A stretch of 39,251 nt of DNA, taken from Temnopleurus reevesii (lineage: Eukaryota > Echinodermata > Echinoidea > Temnopleuroida > Temnopleuridae). Of this stretch, positions 10,584 to 22,097 are shown one piece after another. Numbering within the stretch: position 1 is the stretch's first letter; each line of letters starts with the position of its first letter. Location of the stretch: contig BQKZ01001640.1 in the NCBI GenBank assembly GCA_036244855.1, forward strand, positions 31,279-70,529. Reading direction: 5' to 3'. The notes below the pieces were generated by a model. It searched no databases. It was given only the letters and a program-made list of their open reading frames with translations, and had not been told where the DNA came from. Made by a program: the position numbers and the translations under genes.

Positions 10584-10951
10584 TTAAAGCCGACTCCCAC
10601 AATGGCGTTTTTAGTCTACGGCACAGCGTGTTTGAAGAGCGCACGGTATTTGTTTATCTATTTATTTTTTTTAGATAAAAACAGTAAGGCCCTCAAGGAT
10701 AACAGTTGTTTAATTGCTGAGGCTAACCTACATAAATAAAAAATGAAAATGAATGAATTAAAAAAAAAAATGAAATCTGGTATACGCGGACAAGACGGTG
10801 GATTGACGATCGGCTTGCGCTCAAGGAGCGTACGCAGCGCGTCAGTCCACCGTACGACATGCGTCTTTGTGCGCCCAGGGAGCGCTTTTAATTAAAACAA
10901 AACGCTGGCCCGACGCATGCTAAAAACGCAAAGGTGTTAGTCGGCCTTTAA
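10584..10951. mobile_element. TTAA-flanked MITE-like element, family R, copy 1
   Basis: Begins TTAAAGCCGACTCCCAC...GCGTTTTTAG and ends CTAAAAACGC...GTTAGTCGGCCTTTAA, an inverted pair. TTAA at both edges resembles the target-site duplication of piggyBac-like elements; that is inference. The interior has CpG-rich inverted motifs and an A/T-rich stretch (10650-10780) that may be a later insertion. Relatives are at 17642-17853 and 20791-20986. Confidence 0.65.
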
Positions 10952-10978
10952 ATTTAACACCAGCCAGAATCTTTATAA

Positions 10979-11137
10979 GACTACACCAGAAAAGTGTTGA
11001 AATAACACCCGTTTGGAATCAACTCAGTAGATTTAAACACCGAGTGGTGTTGCCTAGGCCTCTAATCACCAACAATCTGTGTTTAAATATATTGAGTTAA
11101 TTGTTATTTTGACACTTTCAGGTGTGATCCTATAGTC
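10979..11137. mobile_element. MITE-like foldback element
   Basis: The left end GACTACACCAGAAAAGTGTTGAAATAAC is the inverted partner of GTTATTTTGACACTTTCAGGTGTGATCCTATAGTC. An inner pair is AACTCAGTAGATTTAAACACC / GTGTTTAAATATATTGAGTT. It lies 27 bp after the family R element. Confidence 0.6.
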
Positions 11138-12146
11138 TATATATTCGAACTGGTTTAAAATTTAACACCATCTTTTTTTTTTTGCAGTGTATAGTTTTAA
11201 AAACAAAAAGCGTTAATTAGTTGATGAAATCGAGAAGACTCGTTAAGGTTTAGTGCCAACCATTAACCTTTAAATCCCAACCCACTCTGAGCAAGGATCG
11301 GCAATACAGGTTTGCAAGACGCCGGACAGAGTGTCATAAAATTGACAAAATAACGACTCTAAGGGGTTCACGTTCTTCACTTGATGAATAAATGTAGACA
11401 TAAATCTATGTAGTTTTCTTAACATTAAGTAGCCAGGGGATTTGAAGTAATGATGATTGCCTGTAAGGGGTAATTCCGTTTGTTTGCAGCTGTCGTCTCT
11501 CATTATCATGTAAACATGTTGCCGGTATGTCATTCGAGGGTAACTTACGTTTCACACGTAGGCGCAATATCATAGTTAAATCGTCAGCGTTTTTACGAAC
11601 CGGCCTTTAACAACGGGGGCGCTGCTTGAACACGTATAAACCCCGACATGGCGCCAAGTACAATGGCATACCACTGTAATTCATGTTATTTCAATAGCCT
11701 TTATTTCAATTGAATTGCTACGATTAGTTTGTGCAACCACATCTCGCTTGTAGGCCAGTTCGTGAAATCGGTGACGAAATGTTTTACTCTCTGATATTTT
11801 GTTGTTATGCCTCTTAATTATAGAGTGAAATAAACAAGAAGAAAGTACGACTCACAGAAATTCAAGCCTTAACTAAGTACATGTTATAGATTAGATTGCA
11901 AATATCCCCCAAACGAAATAAAAAGTATTTTCCACATCTGAAAGCGAATCATGAAAAGTATTTTTGATATCCCGTTCCCATTCTCACAACGTGTCCGTTT
12001 GTTTCCTCTTCTTTTTAAAATCGGTTGTAACCAGTGCGTAAGATAAAAACCGCATTTCAGGCTAGTAATCCGTTTTAATTATAATACGTTAATTATCATG
12101 TCCTTCCTTTTCTACTTCTCTTTCTTTTTCTACTATTTTGAAACAG

Positions 12147-12361
12147 GATATCCGTAGTATTCCGGGTCCGATCCGCGGCTCGGGTCCGGATAACCGACAT
12201 GGATCTGATAAAGCGGTTGGGTCTAATCATCGCGGTATCGCTCTTTTATCTAATAGTCAGAACGGTGGTGTCGCCGCCAACGGTGGAAATTGGTAAATCG
12301 CTGAACGGCCTCAAGGCGTACCAGTGTTCTTATGATTGGTGGGACTATGCGGCAAATATTG
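12147..12361 (+). CDS. Class C GPCR (GPR158/179-like), TM4-ECL2 exon
   Basis: The 215-bp exon lies between a pyrimidine-rich acceptor ending AAACAG and a strong GTGAGT donor. The first base completes the Arg codon from the TM3 exon, and the exon ends in phase 1. It encodes 71 full codons. FRVRSAARVRITDMDLIKRL is intracellular loop 2. The next segment (LGLIIAVSLFYLIVRTVV) is hydrophobic TM4. Extracellular loop 2 follows, with Cys at 12325-12327 and the motif DWWDYAA at the start of TM5. The arrangement R-S/T-A-x-R, a basic patch, then Cys and 'WDY' before TM5 resembles vertebrate GPR158 and GPR179, orphan or glycine-sensing receptors without the usual Venus flytrap module. The ligand cannot be inferred. 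The next exon, which should carry TM5, was not found in the window. Confidence 0.88.
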
Positions 12362-13604
12362 GTGAGTGTTTAATCTTATTTTTTTTTAATAAATAGAAGC
12401 ATATGTTTCATTACTTGATTTGACATTTGGTTACAGATCATCACTGCCATTAGTGGGCTTTCGATATTGGTGGACGGAAGATTGTGGACGATAGAAAATG
12501 AGTGTGCATCTGAAGTGCGCAGTGAATGGGAGGTGCGCAATAGATGTGCGCATCAATTGTTACGCATATAAAATGTACCCTCGTTTTCTACAATCCGAGA
12601 GCCTCCGTCTAACAATTTCGAAAGTATAGTGTATGTATGATGCGTCATTATTTCTGTGTGTTTGAGCTTATTATGGTTTTTGCGTTAAGATCAGTTTGCG
12701 TTAGTGTAAATATATGTGTGATTGAGCGTGTGTGTGTGTGTGTGTGTACGTATATGTGGGTGTATGTTTTCGCGTGAAATATTGAATGTGGCACAAGACT
12801 TCTTACGACTCGACTCTTGAAATATTTACTTGATTCACTTTACAACAAGTGACACAAAAGATATGGATGCGTACTTTATGGTTTAAACACAGATCAACAA
12901 GTGACTACAACGTGCTGCAAATGATCGGATCTTTTCTCGATCAATCGATCGATCGGCTGCCTCGATTCTTGGTCATTTTGTTCCCGTTCTCTCCCTTTCT
13001 CCTTCTCTCTCTCTCTCTCTTATTCGCACAAGGCGGGAAAGAACACCGAGTGTCAAATCTCTGACTTTACGATGCGATAGTGCAAAAATCGTGATAAGAT
13101 CTTGGAAAAACAACAACTTGGGGCTTCTTCAAATCTCATGTGTCGATCGCTGCAGGACATTGCTGGCAAAAGAACGAAACGAGGTTGTTCTTGCTTTTCT
13201 GAATGTCAAGATATGTTAGTCTGTACATTGTCTTTTTTCCGGCTTCACCAAATCCCGGGGGTGTTTTAATCTGCACACAAGTGCAGCCGTTTGTAATTGG
13301 TCCTATTTTATCATTAATAAGACTGCAAGTGTGACATTAGAAGAAAATTATGGTGCGTAACTGTGTCTTGTTATCTTTGAACGTATTAGTCAATTTTGGA
13401 AGAGATGGCGCATGAAATGTGTTCTACTTTGTGAGGTGCAGTAAATTATCACCAATAAAGCAACTTAAGACTAATATTCATAGTTTATTCGAATGAAATC
13501 GCCCGCGATATATAATCATGACGGAACAACAATAACGCCGTGCGAATTCAAACTCCACACACAATACTACCGTGTCCAATCGCGGTCGTGCCATCTAGCG
13601 CTCC

Positions 13605-13605
<1 letters not shown>
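12362..13605 (+). other. Downstream intron, first part
   Basis: Begins with GTGAGT after the TM4 exon. No exon could be recognised. It contains a (TG)n run near 12727-12747, a (CT)n run near 12997-13020, and otherwise unremarkable AT-rich sequence. The short open frames here have no splice signals with plausible receptor sequence. Confidence 0.6.
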
Positions 13606-13637
<32 letters not shown>

Positions 13638-13850
13638 TATACAGCTTTTATATAGCGCTTATCAACTCTTCATTAGAATTCTCTAAGCGCTCTTCAATTA
13701 CAGCATTATTACCCTGGCATTAGCCCGGCAGCCACTTTATTAGCGCACTTGACATTTCAAGGAAAAAATTCCTACCAGGTACCCATTCACCTCACCTAGG
13801 TTGAGTGCAGCACAATGTGGATGAATTTATTGCTGAAGGAAATCGTTGGT
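13606..13850 (-). mobile_element. tRNA-derived SINE, 5'-truncated
   Basis: Reverse-strand copy that starts with an (AAT)n tail and TTTTATATAGCGC. It continues through CCCTGGCATTAGCCCGGCAG, CCAGGTACCCATTCACCTCA and TTGAGTGCAGCACAATGTGG. It ends near 13850, before the tRNA-like head. Confidence 0.8.
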
Positions 13851-16494
13851 TGGCATTTTCAAACTAAGATAAGCCAAAATACGAGCAAAATTCTCTCTAA
13901 GTCTATTACACGCATAATTAAAGCACTTTGTGAATACCACAGCTCATTTCACATCCTGACCATTACTAATTTGTTTACATATAAGGGCGTTTTTGTTTCT
14001 TTTGTCTTTTATATTTACTTCAAAGATAACAAAGCTGTGATATCAGTGCAATGATATTTTCAGGGGTTGTTGTCAATCAAAAATCTATAAGTGAAGCATT
14101 TTTATGTCCAGGTAAAGTAGTATATGATACAGAATCATTTATAACCTTCAATATGGGAAACAAATTAACCATAACTGACATATTCCTCAGAATTAATACC
14201 ACTTTTGACCGTTTCTTCAGCACAAAATTCATTTCTGCGTACGATAATTATTTTTGTATCTCCAAGTGTGATTAAATTTTCAAGAATTTCCTTTAGGGGT
14301 GGACGTGGTTGGAAATAATTCAACTGTATTTTTTTTTAAGTACACGTAAATCCCAATTAAGATTTTTGAAATTGCTTCTAAATCTAAATCCCAAAGACAG
14401 CCTTGAAAATAATAATGATAATGATAATATACAAATTGCCAAAAGATACTATGTAAGCAAATTACAAGGTCGCATTAGTCCGTTTCATCCAGACTAAATT
14501 ATATCCTTTGGCAGAAAATGATGGTATTCTCCGAAAGTCCACTTAGTATGTTCACACCTGCAAAGTAACATAGATATTAAGATAGAAGGATGATATGGAA
14601 CAGAGAAAAGCGTGAAACAAATCCATTTATCTGATAAATCTAGGCTTGGAGAAGAGGAAAAAAAATTGAACTTTTTTTCCTGATTTATGTCTTTCTACTG
14701 ATAAATGCTCAAGTACTTATTAAAGTTGAAATCCCCTCAGATGCAGATTTCTTTGAATTCGTGGAATTCACACCCATTTCGGGCATTTTCCCCGATTCGT
14801 CAGCGTTCGTCCGCCTATATAATTTTCATAGGTGTGAGGGGGATTTCTAACATTATCTGTGCGTTAGTGATTACTGAAGTTCATTTTACCTTTCGTTCCA
14901 CGAGAGAATTGTACTTGTGTCTTAAAGCATAAAGGAAGTATGGGAAGCTAAATAGATATATATACAGATTAATTGCGAGCTCGTTAGTGCATTTGTATAA
15001 TTTTTTCTCTCAAAATAACTCAAGCCTTTTTTAAGGGTATTTTGCTTCGTTTAGTTTTGCTTTATTTTTCAAAATTGTGTCTTATCGGTCGTGTTTCCTC
15101 CAGAATTTTCTCGCGACCGGAAACTGGGTTGGCTCTTGGCGACTGGTAGTTTGGGTTTAAGTTTTCTCTCCTTTCATTGGCTATGATTACCTTCGCTTTC
15201 TTTGATCAATTCCGATAAGCAATCTCCTGGAAATAGATCGAGATTGAAGATAAGGACAAATTAATCAGCGTTTGGTTCTTCTTTCTTTATCTCTACGGAT
15301 CCCGATGCCATCGCAGCTCGACGTTGCTGCCCCTGTATTCAATCACAAGCTGAATACTGTTCAATCAGCATCGGATAACAGAGGCGAAGACAACGCGGGA
15401 AAAGAGCGAACTTGAGAAATTAAAGCAGCAATCTAGCATTCTAATCTCCTTTGTCAAAGCCTAAGGAGTGACCTAACATCTCTCCCTTGCCAGCCAAAGC
15501 AATCGCAACGCTAGACCAAACCATGTCGCGAACGATGGTGTGCTCCATGTGACCCATTGAAAATCAACACGCGCAATCAGCGAAAAGGAACCACGGCGCG
15601 TATCCCTTTTCTCTGCTGCCAGCAAGAATATCACTTATCCAGTAATCTGATGCAATTGAATTTCCACATCTTAAAAGGGAGTTGTTCACCTCTTTTTTTT
15701 CGCAAAATGCTCTCTTTCTTGACGACGAGTGGATGAAGGATTTGGTGGTTATTTGTCTGTGAGGATATTGAAAAGAAAGATTCGTTGTTGTTGGATTGAT
15801 GGCGCTCTTCAAACTAGTCAGCTTATTACGCGCTACAGAAGTTGTCTCAACTCAGTTTAAGGACTTTTGGCGGATTAATAAATGTCATCGGAGAACGAGG
15901 TGCGTCAATTTCCGGCGAGTCACGACTCGTTTGATATTTAGGCCTGGTTTTGCTATGATGGTTAAATAGTGCAGAACCACACGTGCGTTATTAATGAAGA
16001 AATAGGCTCGGGATATATTAGGTCGAGTGATAAGCTTGTTATAACTAAAATCATATTAGGCATATTATATTGGGCCGGCCTGTGTCGGCATGTAGAGAAG
16101 GAAAAGTCAAGCGGCATTTAGGATGGGTACACGGGAAGGGAGCAGAAAGAGGGGGGGGGGAATGCGAGTACACTAAGGTATAAACTCTTTAAAAATGTGG
16201 AAATTTGAACTTTTTGTCCCGTCTTATAAACTTTCGCATATATGGCACCCTCCCACCAACACATGCACTTGCCTAATAACCGTGAATACAGCGACCGCTT
16301 AACATATTGAAAAGCTGGAGTACTGCCAGAAGAAGACTGATCGTACGATTTACTTTCAAAGTGTTCACATATTTTCTATAAAGTTGTTGGGGGTTCCAAT
16401 GTCCCCTTCTTCCCGGGCTGCCGTCGCTGAACTGGTTTTATGAAGATGCTTAATAGATTTCAAAAATGGTTGTTTTAGAGGGTTCTAAAAAATT
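13851..16494. other. Long AT-rich interval, nothing recognised
   Basis: About 2.6 kb without a recognisable exon, repeat partner or RNA gene. It has a G9-type run at about 16151-16160 and scattered A/T homopolymers. Open frames here are short and show no codon or splice-site support. Confidence 0.55.
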
Positions 16495-16655
16495 GCAATT
16501 CATCGCAAATGAACTGGACATCGGTTACATATACGCGGTATTTTGTGTGATTCCGATGAGGCGCGCATGAAACAATGATTGTGATTGGCGCATGCTAATC
16601 AATTGCCACTTGCCATTGACCTTAACTTTCTAGCAACACCCTTTAAGGCTGTTTA
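16495..16655. repeat. Dispersed repeat, family S, copy 1
   Basis: Shares GCGC-(A/G)TGAAACAATGATT-(G/T)-TGATTGGCGC, ATCAA-TGC-ACTTG-CAT and AACACCC with 28925-29110 in the same order. Faint inverted similarity between the ends suggests a degenerate foldback element. Confidence 0.55.
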
Positions 16656-17641
16656 ACTTGATGTCCTTTAAAACGTCTTTTTACACGGGACAAAATATTT
16701 TTTTAATCAAAACCGTTAATACATGGAATTTAAGTTTACATCAAGTTGCAACGTAACCTCGATAAAAGACAATCTTTTCAATAATTGATTCTTGATTAAA
16801 AGCCATCTTTAACACAATATAAACTATTACTATAAGATAAAGTGAGTCTTGGACAATAGATTCATGTACCATGTATTGAACTATGCGGACACAACAACCA
16901 CAAGCCGGTTCCGATTTCAATAGAATTACCTAGAAGCATGGAATTGGTGTTCGACTTAATTGTACGGAAAATATTTCATATCGTGTTGATGTAAAACAAC
17001 GAGTTCACTGTAACAACTTTCACTTATGAAAACTTTAAGAATCCAAACTAGACAACGAGATCAACCAATAAAAACAAATTTAGCAATTGTGACATTCTCT
17101 CCAAATCTTTGTCAGGTTTTGAAGTAGATACCTTTAGGCGAAAGGAAGCTCAACTGATAACAATATTTTGGAGGATAGAATTTCCTATTTTCTTTATATC
17201 CTGTTTATGGAAATTCGAGGCTATCGCTTTCCAAAATCGATCCATAGGTTAAATATTGCCTCTGGCAGGGGTGTCAGAAATGGACAGGCTAGCCCCACCC
17301 TCCCTTTGAAATAAAATGTAATGAAATATGAAAAATGAAAAGGAAGGAAGATGGATAGGTGTATGAAAAGTGAAAACTCTTTGAAGCCCCTGGGGAGAGC
17401 ATATTGGTGACATGTTTCGGTTCTTTGTTTCGGAGGTAAGAGCTTGAACTTCCTTTCCACTTTCTGGATAACGTTGCACTTTTCTCCTCATGCGTCCCCA
17501 ACCAATACCCCGTTTTTACTCCTCTCTCTCTCTGTCTGTCTTTCTCTTCCACCCTCCCTACCTCTCTCTCTCTCTCTTTGTCTCTCTGTGTCTCCCTTTT
17601 ATCCTTCTCTATCTTCGTCCCTTTTTCCATCTAGATCTATC
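16656..17641. other. AT-rich interval ending in a pyrimidine tract
   Basis: No gene recognised. From about 17518 to 17630 the + strand is almost purely pyrimidine, with (CT)n and TCTGTCTG-type simple sequence. Open frames over it reflect low complexity. Confidence 0.6.
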
Positions 17642-17853
17642 TAAAAGCTGACTCACTTCTTCGCGTTTATTGGATAACGTCTGTGAACCGTTCATGAAGC
17701 TCCGTGAACGCAAAGATACAATGACGTTTACGCGTGTGTACGCTGAGCATGCCGTCTACCAGGCGTTTCCGTTCCGTCTTTCTGCGTTCACAGGGCGTAA
17801 CGAATGCTGTGCGCACGTCGGCTATAAATGTAAAGGTGTGAGTCACCCTTTAT
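17642..17853. mobile_element. MITE-like element, family R, copy 2
   Basis: The left end TAAAAGCTGACTCAC...GCGTTTAT pairs with the right end ATAAATGTAAAGGTGTGAGTCACCCTTTA. The interior is CpG-rich (ACGTTTACGCGTGTGTACGC). Confidence 0.6.
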
Positions 17854-18437
17854 TTTAGTCATTCTTCGCGTACCTTATTTTCTCTTATCACTCAACACCC
17901 ACTTCCAAAATTGTAGTTCAATATTGCGGCTACACCCCCCCCCCCCCTCCTCTACTGCCTTGATTCACCAGCCCTTCTAGGTAAGGACCCTTGTTCTGTC
18001 TTTACATCAGCTAGTCCCCAATATTTTAAATGTCGGTTCAACATTCCTAACACCACTTTCCTAACCCACCGCCCCCCCCCCCTTCCCCCTCCCTCCGAAA
18101 ATGTTGCCTGGATACGCCAGCACTTACAGGTAATGACACCGATCTTCTTTGTCCTCGATATCAATACCACTCCCATCCATCAGCCTTGTTACGCTCGTTA
18201 AAAGTGTCTTTTAGTCAGCTAGTCAAGTGCCACAAATACGCGATCGCATAAAACAAGGTCGAATGTTTGGGGTTCACCCACACTGCCCCCTCTCCACCAT
18301 GTCCATGATAAGCAAGTTTCGATTTTCATTTCGATTTGTCAGTCGACGTTTGTACATCATAGTTTTGAGCAAAACAATGTGCAAGAGTATGAAATGCGTA
18401 CGCCAGACAAGACATGTAGAGTAATAATACATGATAT
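17854..18437. other. Interval with two poly-C runs
   Basis: C runs near 17934-17947 and 18071-18082, each followed by CT-rich sequence. No exon or repeat partner was recognised. Confidence 0.6.
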
Positions 18438-18880
18438 TTGTATAGCTATAGCGAGCGTATCCACTCAGCAGAGCGCTAAACGTGGTTTGGTAATATTATC
18501 AACATAGTTTTAGGTCTGCCGCCGCGGCATACAAAGGCGCACATGGAAATTCAAAGAATTTATATTCCTGCCAGGTACCCTCTTCGCCTGACCTGGGCGA
18601 TGTTACACCCAATAGTTCTTAAAGTTACGCACGACTTTAACAAAAGACTGGAGTATCATAACGAATGCAATACGTGTAAGATTCTCAGTCATTCAGCATA
18701 AGAACTGGTACCAGTCGTGCGTAAAGTCGTTCTTAGAATCTTCCGTACTAACTTGGTGAAACTGAAGCACAGTGTTGATATTGTTGACTGAAAGAATTTA
18801 ACGCCATGAGAGGGATTCAATTCTATGATCCTTTGGTTGAAAGACAAAAGTATTAACCACTACACCATGTCGCCTCCATA
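18438..18880 (-). mobile_element. tRNA-derived SINE split by a foldback insertion
   Basis: Reverse-strand SINE. The tail and body lie at 18438-18607 (GCGTATCCACTCAGCAGAG, TATATTCCTGCCAGGTACCC). The tRNA-like head lies at about 18800-18880 (AACGCCATGAGAGGGATTC, CCACTACACCATGTCGCCTCC). About 190 bp between them is foreign to the family and carries its own inverted repeat. Confidence 0.7.
18608..18799. mobile_element. Foldback insertion inside the SINE
   Basis: TTCTTAAAGTTACGCACGACT near the left pairs with AGTCGTGCGTAAAGTCGTTCTTAG near 18714-18737. The outer boundaries are approximate, and part of the stretch may be diverged SINE rather than insertion. Confidence 0.45.
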
Positions 18881-19119
18881 TACCCCTCCATATACCCACT
18901 CTTAACCGTTAGCCTCGTTTGAGTTTTGCATAAGCAACGGGATTGAAGACAACAAGGGCAGAGGTTCGAGTCCCGGCCCATTCAACCATTCATGATACTC
19001 CTTCTTGTTTTAAAGCTTTAATAAGTTACCAAGTTTTTAGAAACCAACTCTAGGAACGACTGGTTTCAGTTCTGATGCTGCACACGTATAGTAATTATCA
19101 ATTAATCACAAGAACGGAT

Positions 19120-19251
19120 NNNNNNNNNNNNNNNNNNNNNNNNNNNNNNNNNNNNNNNNNNNNNNNNNNNNNNNNNNNNNNNNNNNNNNNNNNNNNNNNN
19201 NNNNNNNNNNNNNNNNNNNNNNNNNNNNNNNNNNNNNNNNNNNNNNNNNNN
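19120..19251. other. Assembly gap (132 N)
   Basis: Run of undetermined bases. The flanks are AT-rich and show no match to each other. Confidence 0.98.
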
Positions 19252-19347
19252 AAAAACAATTTATCAGATTATCAAATTATCATTAAGACAAGGTAAGATT
19301 ACTACTTTATTGTTAATGTTGTTGTTGTAAGAAGGGATATAAAAGTA

Positions 19348-19509
19348 ATATACAATGACTTGATTCTCGGTACTGGCTAAAACTATTCGCACTCATGAGA
19401 ATCAGATAGTATCATTCTCCCTCGGGCCGATGGCCCTCGGGAGTATGGTACTATCTGATTGCTCATTCGTGCGAATAGTTTTAACCAGAACCTCGAGAGT
19501 CATTGTATA
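19348..19509. mobile_element. Foldback (MITE-like) element
   Basis: Nested inverted pairs converge on a centre near 19427: ATACAATGACT / AGTCATTGTAT, GGCTAAAACTATTCGCA / TGCGAATAGTTTTAACC, AATCAGATAGTA / TACTATCTGATT and CTCCCTCGGG / CCCTCGGGAG. The whole 162 bp could form one hairpin. Confidence 0.7.
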
Positions 19510-20212
19510 TTTCTATACTAATTCTTTGCAAGCCGGAAACGGATCCAGCTGATACATGCGGATTTAGATCGTCTTTCATGAAACCAATTTCGAGCCGAAA
19601 TCAAGATTTAAATGATACACATGGAAAACATTTGTCCAAGCATCTAAAATTGAAGTGTAGTGTGAGTTCACTTCTCAATTTGGTTGTGTATTGAATTGAA
19701 CATCCAATCCAATATCATTTTGACGGATATCGGCGTGGAAAGGACACTTGATATTTGGCCAAGAGCATGTTTGTACATAGAGAGTACATTACATCTTTAC
19801 ATATCTCCAACAAAAGCGTTAGACATGATCGAATTCGACATGCTTTTAACATGGTTATAGATACACGAGGCTCTTCTTTCTTATGGAAAATGCCACTTCA
19901 AAATCGTGACAAACTTTTCATATGACTAACTGACTAATAAGAATATAATTGGACGTTTCCTAGTGGCGAGGTTTGATTTCAAAAAGCACGAGGAGAAAAT
20001 TGTTTTTGTGTCTATATGTAGATATAAAAATATCCTGTGATATTTTAAAATATTTTTCAAACAATATTATTCTCCAGAATATCATTTTGCGTAAAATGCG
20101 TAGGTAAGGTGAGTACATGATTTTTTTTTTTCGAAATTGAATGATCTCATCTTTAAACCACTTCAAAAAACGCAGAAAATTGCTATAGAAAACCTTAGGT
20201 AAATTGTGGAGC
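19510..20212. other. AT-rich interval, nothing recognised
   Basis: No coding, RNA or repeat signal was recognised in this stretch. Confidence 0.5.
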
Positions 20213-20512
20213 AATAATAATAATAATAATAATAATATAGCATTTAAACACGCCATCTCTCTAATCACCTATTCAGAGGCGCGAGACAAATTATGTAATA
20301 TTATTACCCGGCCATAGCATAGCTGCCAAGTAGACGCTTCTGCATTTAGAAGAATAAATTCCTGCCGGTACCCATTCACCTCACCTGGGTTGAGTGCAGC
20401 ACACTCTGGGTAAATTTCTTGCTGAAGGAAAATAACGCCCTGGGGGGAGATTCGAACCACCGACCCTCTAGTTAAGAGGCGAGAGTCCGAACCACTACAC
20501 CACGACGCTCCC
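20213..20512 (-). mobile_element. tRNA-derived SINE, near full length
   Basis: Reverse-strand copy from the (AAT)n tail to the tRNA-like head. The head shows a B box (reverse strand of GATTCGAACCACCGACC) and an A-box region (reverse strand of CCACTACACCACGACGC). The body keeps GGTACCCATTCACCTCACCT and TTGAGTGCAGCACA. The 3' half is partly diverged. Confidence 0.85.
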
Positions 20513-20790
20513 ATTACTCCCAATAGGAAGTAGAGAATATCCAATTATTGATGACATAATTTGGCTAAATCTTTAGAATATCCCGTCATTATGGGTGGCA
20601 AGCTGTTCTGTTTCATTATACTAACATTAGCTTGCTTTCACAATGTTTCGTGATTCGTCCCATTTCCCGAAAGTCATTCCGCTGTTTTAAAAGAAGAGTC
20701 TACACCAAAAATGTTTCTTCAACAGAAGCAGAAAAATAAGATGAACAGAACAAAGCAAGTTTGAGGAAAATACAGTGGTGAAAAAAAAAA

Positions 20791-20986
20791 TTAATAACGC
20801 TCCCTGGATGCAAAGAGTCGTAGGTCATACGGCGGACTGACGTTAGGCGTACGATCCTTGAACACAAGCCGAACGTCAGTGCACCGTCTGATCGGCGTAT
20901 AATGTGCGCTCTTGCAGCGTTTTGGTTTTCAAAAATGCTGGGACGATGCAGGCTGTAAACGCAAAGGTGTGAGCCAGCCTTAAAGC
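20791..20986. mobile_element. MITE-like element, family R, copy 3
   Basis: Right end TGTAAACGCAAAGGTGTGAG and CCAGCCTTAAA matches copies 1 and 2. The interior has an inverted pair CGGCGGACTGACGTT / AACGTCAGTGCACCGTCTG. The left terminus is indistinct. Confidence 0.5.
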
Positions 20987-21014
20987 GAATATCGATACTT
21001 GCAAAGAACTTCAA

Positions 21015-21957
21015 TTTGGGAAAATGAATGATTAAAATAATCTTATGTTACAAACAAAGCACAACGTGACTTGTGTAGACAAGGGAAAACTAATATGATA
21101 ACCTCAAACCGGTTAAAAGCGAAATTATGTCATTCTCCACGTGCTCTGTCCACTGCAGCAAACACAGGAAGCAGCGCGTGGGACTGGTATAAAATCTGTC
21201 GGCCCGACATGGCCCAATTTTGACCCTTTATTTGCACATTTCTCTGCCATTATACATTTTCTTGCAAAACACTTTGGCACATATTATTTATTCATAGTTC
21301 TGAACATTCTTCTCACATTTTGTGCGATTCTGTGAACATTCATTTTATTTTTTTAACAAATACCAGAATATATCTTTAAGTCTAGCCAATGACAGATTAT
21401 TGACAGGATGTGACGTTAAAAATCATCTACATTGACCTAAAGCTGTCCATTTGATAGACGAATCATGAACCTATAGCAAGCCAAGGGGTAAGTGAGGAAA
21501 AGATTCTAGAGCTTCATTGTGCCTCACGAAATAGTTCAATACTGTAAGTATATGTGTCTGGATATCGCTGCTAAATCACCAGAAGAAACCGGTAACTGGG
21601 CTAGGTTTGACCAAGAAAAAAAAAGTGGTTGCCCAAGAACGCTATTTTGTTAAGAAAAAAGATAGATAAGTCTCACATTTAAATAAGGAAATCTGATTCA
21701 TTTTGAGTTGGTGTGCTGGCAAAAATATCAGACAAATAGTTTTGTCCTGGTTTTGTTATAGGTGTTGGTCGATTTTACTGTAGATCACAGTACAGATCAA
21801 TTAAATATTTAGAGCTCCACCTCTCCCGAAACTGATCTATCCACAAGAAAATATGAACAACTAACAAAAAATCGGCAATTTCCAACAGGTTGGTCGGTGG
21901 AGAGCAATAAAACATACTTGTTTTAGCCTCATCCCCATGACACATTGTATTCAAATG
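21015..21957. other. Interval with nothing recognised
   Basis: AT-rich sequence between a family R element and a family P element. No exon, RNA or repeat partner was seen. Confidence 0.5.
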
Positions 21958-22097
21958 CCTAGTAACATATAGAAACCCCGACTGGACACGCGTATACGAT
22001 TCAATACGACTCCTTGTACGGAGGCAGTTGACTGTGAACTGAACACCGAGTCGTCTCCGGTCGTGCTGCTTCTGGGCTTCTATGTTACTGGGCTTTA
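21958..22097. mobile_element. Palindromic MITE-like element, family P, degenerate copy
   Basis: Left end AGTAACATATAGAAACCCC pairs with right end GGGCTTCTATGTTACT. The interior still shows GATTCAATACGACTCCTTGT and GTGCTGCTTCTGGG, but pairing is imperfect. This is the most diverged family member in the window. Confidence 0.55.

Larger units (their letters stand above)
8733..12146 (+). other. Intron between TM3 and TM4 exons
   Basis: About 3.4 kb of noncoding DNA from the GTAAGT donor to the AAACAG acceptor. It holds the end of duplicated block B (to 9478), a SINE (9846-10065), a TTAA-flanked MITE-like element (10584-10951) and an adjacent foldback element (10979-11137). 11138-12146 has no recognised feature apart from the acceptor pyrimidine tract near 12105-12135. 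Confidence 0.75.

Noticed and set aside
12362..12396. Reading through the TM4 exon gives GECLILFFFNK before a stop, superficially like the start of TM5.
   Set aside because: The GE comes from the GGTGAGT donor itself, and the frame stops after a T-run. Splicing at 12361 is far more likely.
13493..13723. Open frame containing a poly-Asn run.
   Set aside because: The Asn run is the (AAT)n tail of a SINE.
17289..17644. Open frames on both strands over the pyrimidine tract.
   Set aside because: Low-complexity CT sequence; no splice or family support.
18940..18990. B-box-like GGTTCGAGTCCCG at about 18963.
   Set aside because: No convincing A box at the right spacing and no pairing stems; at most a decayed SINE head.
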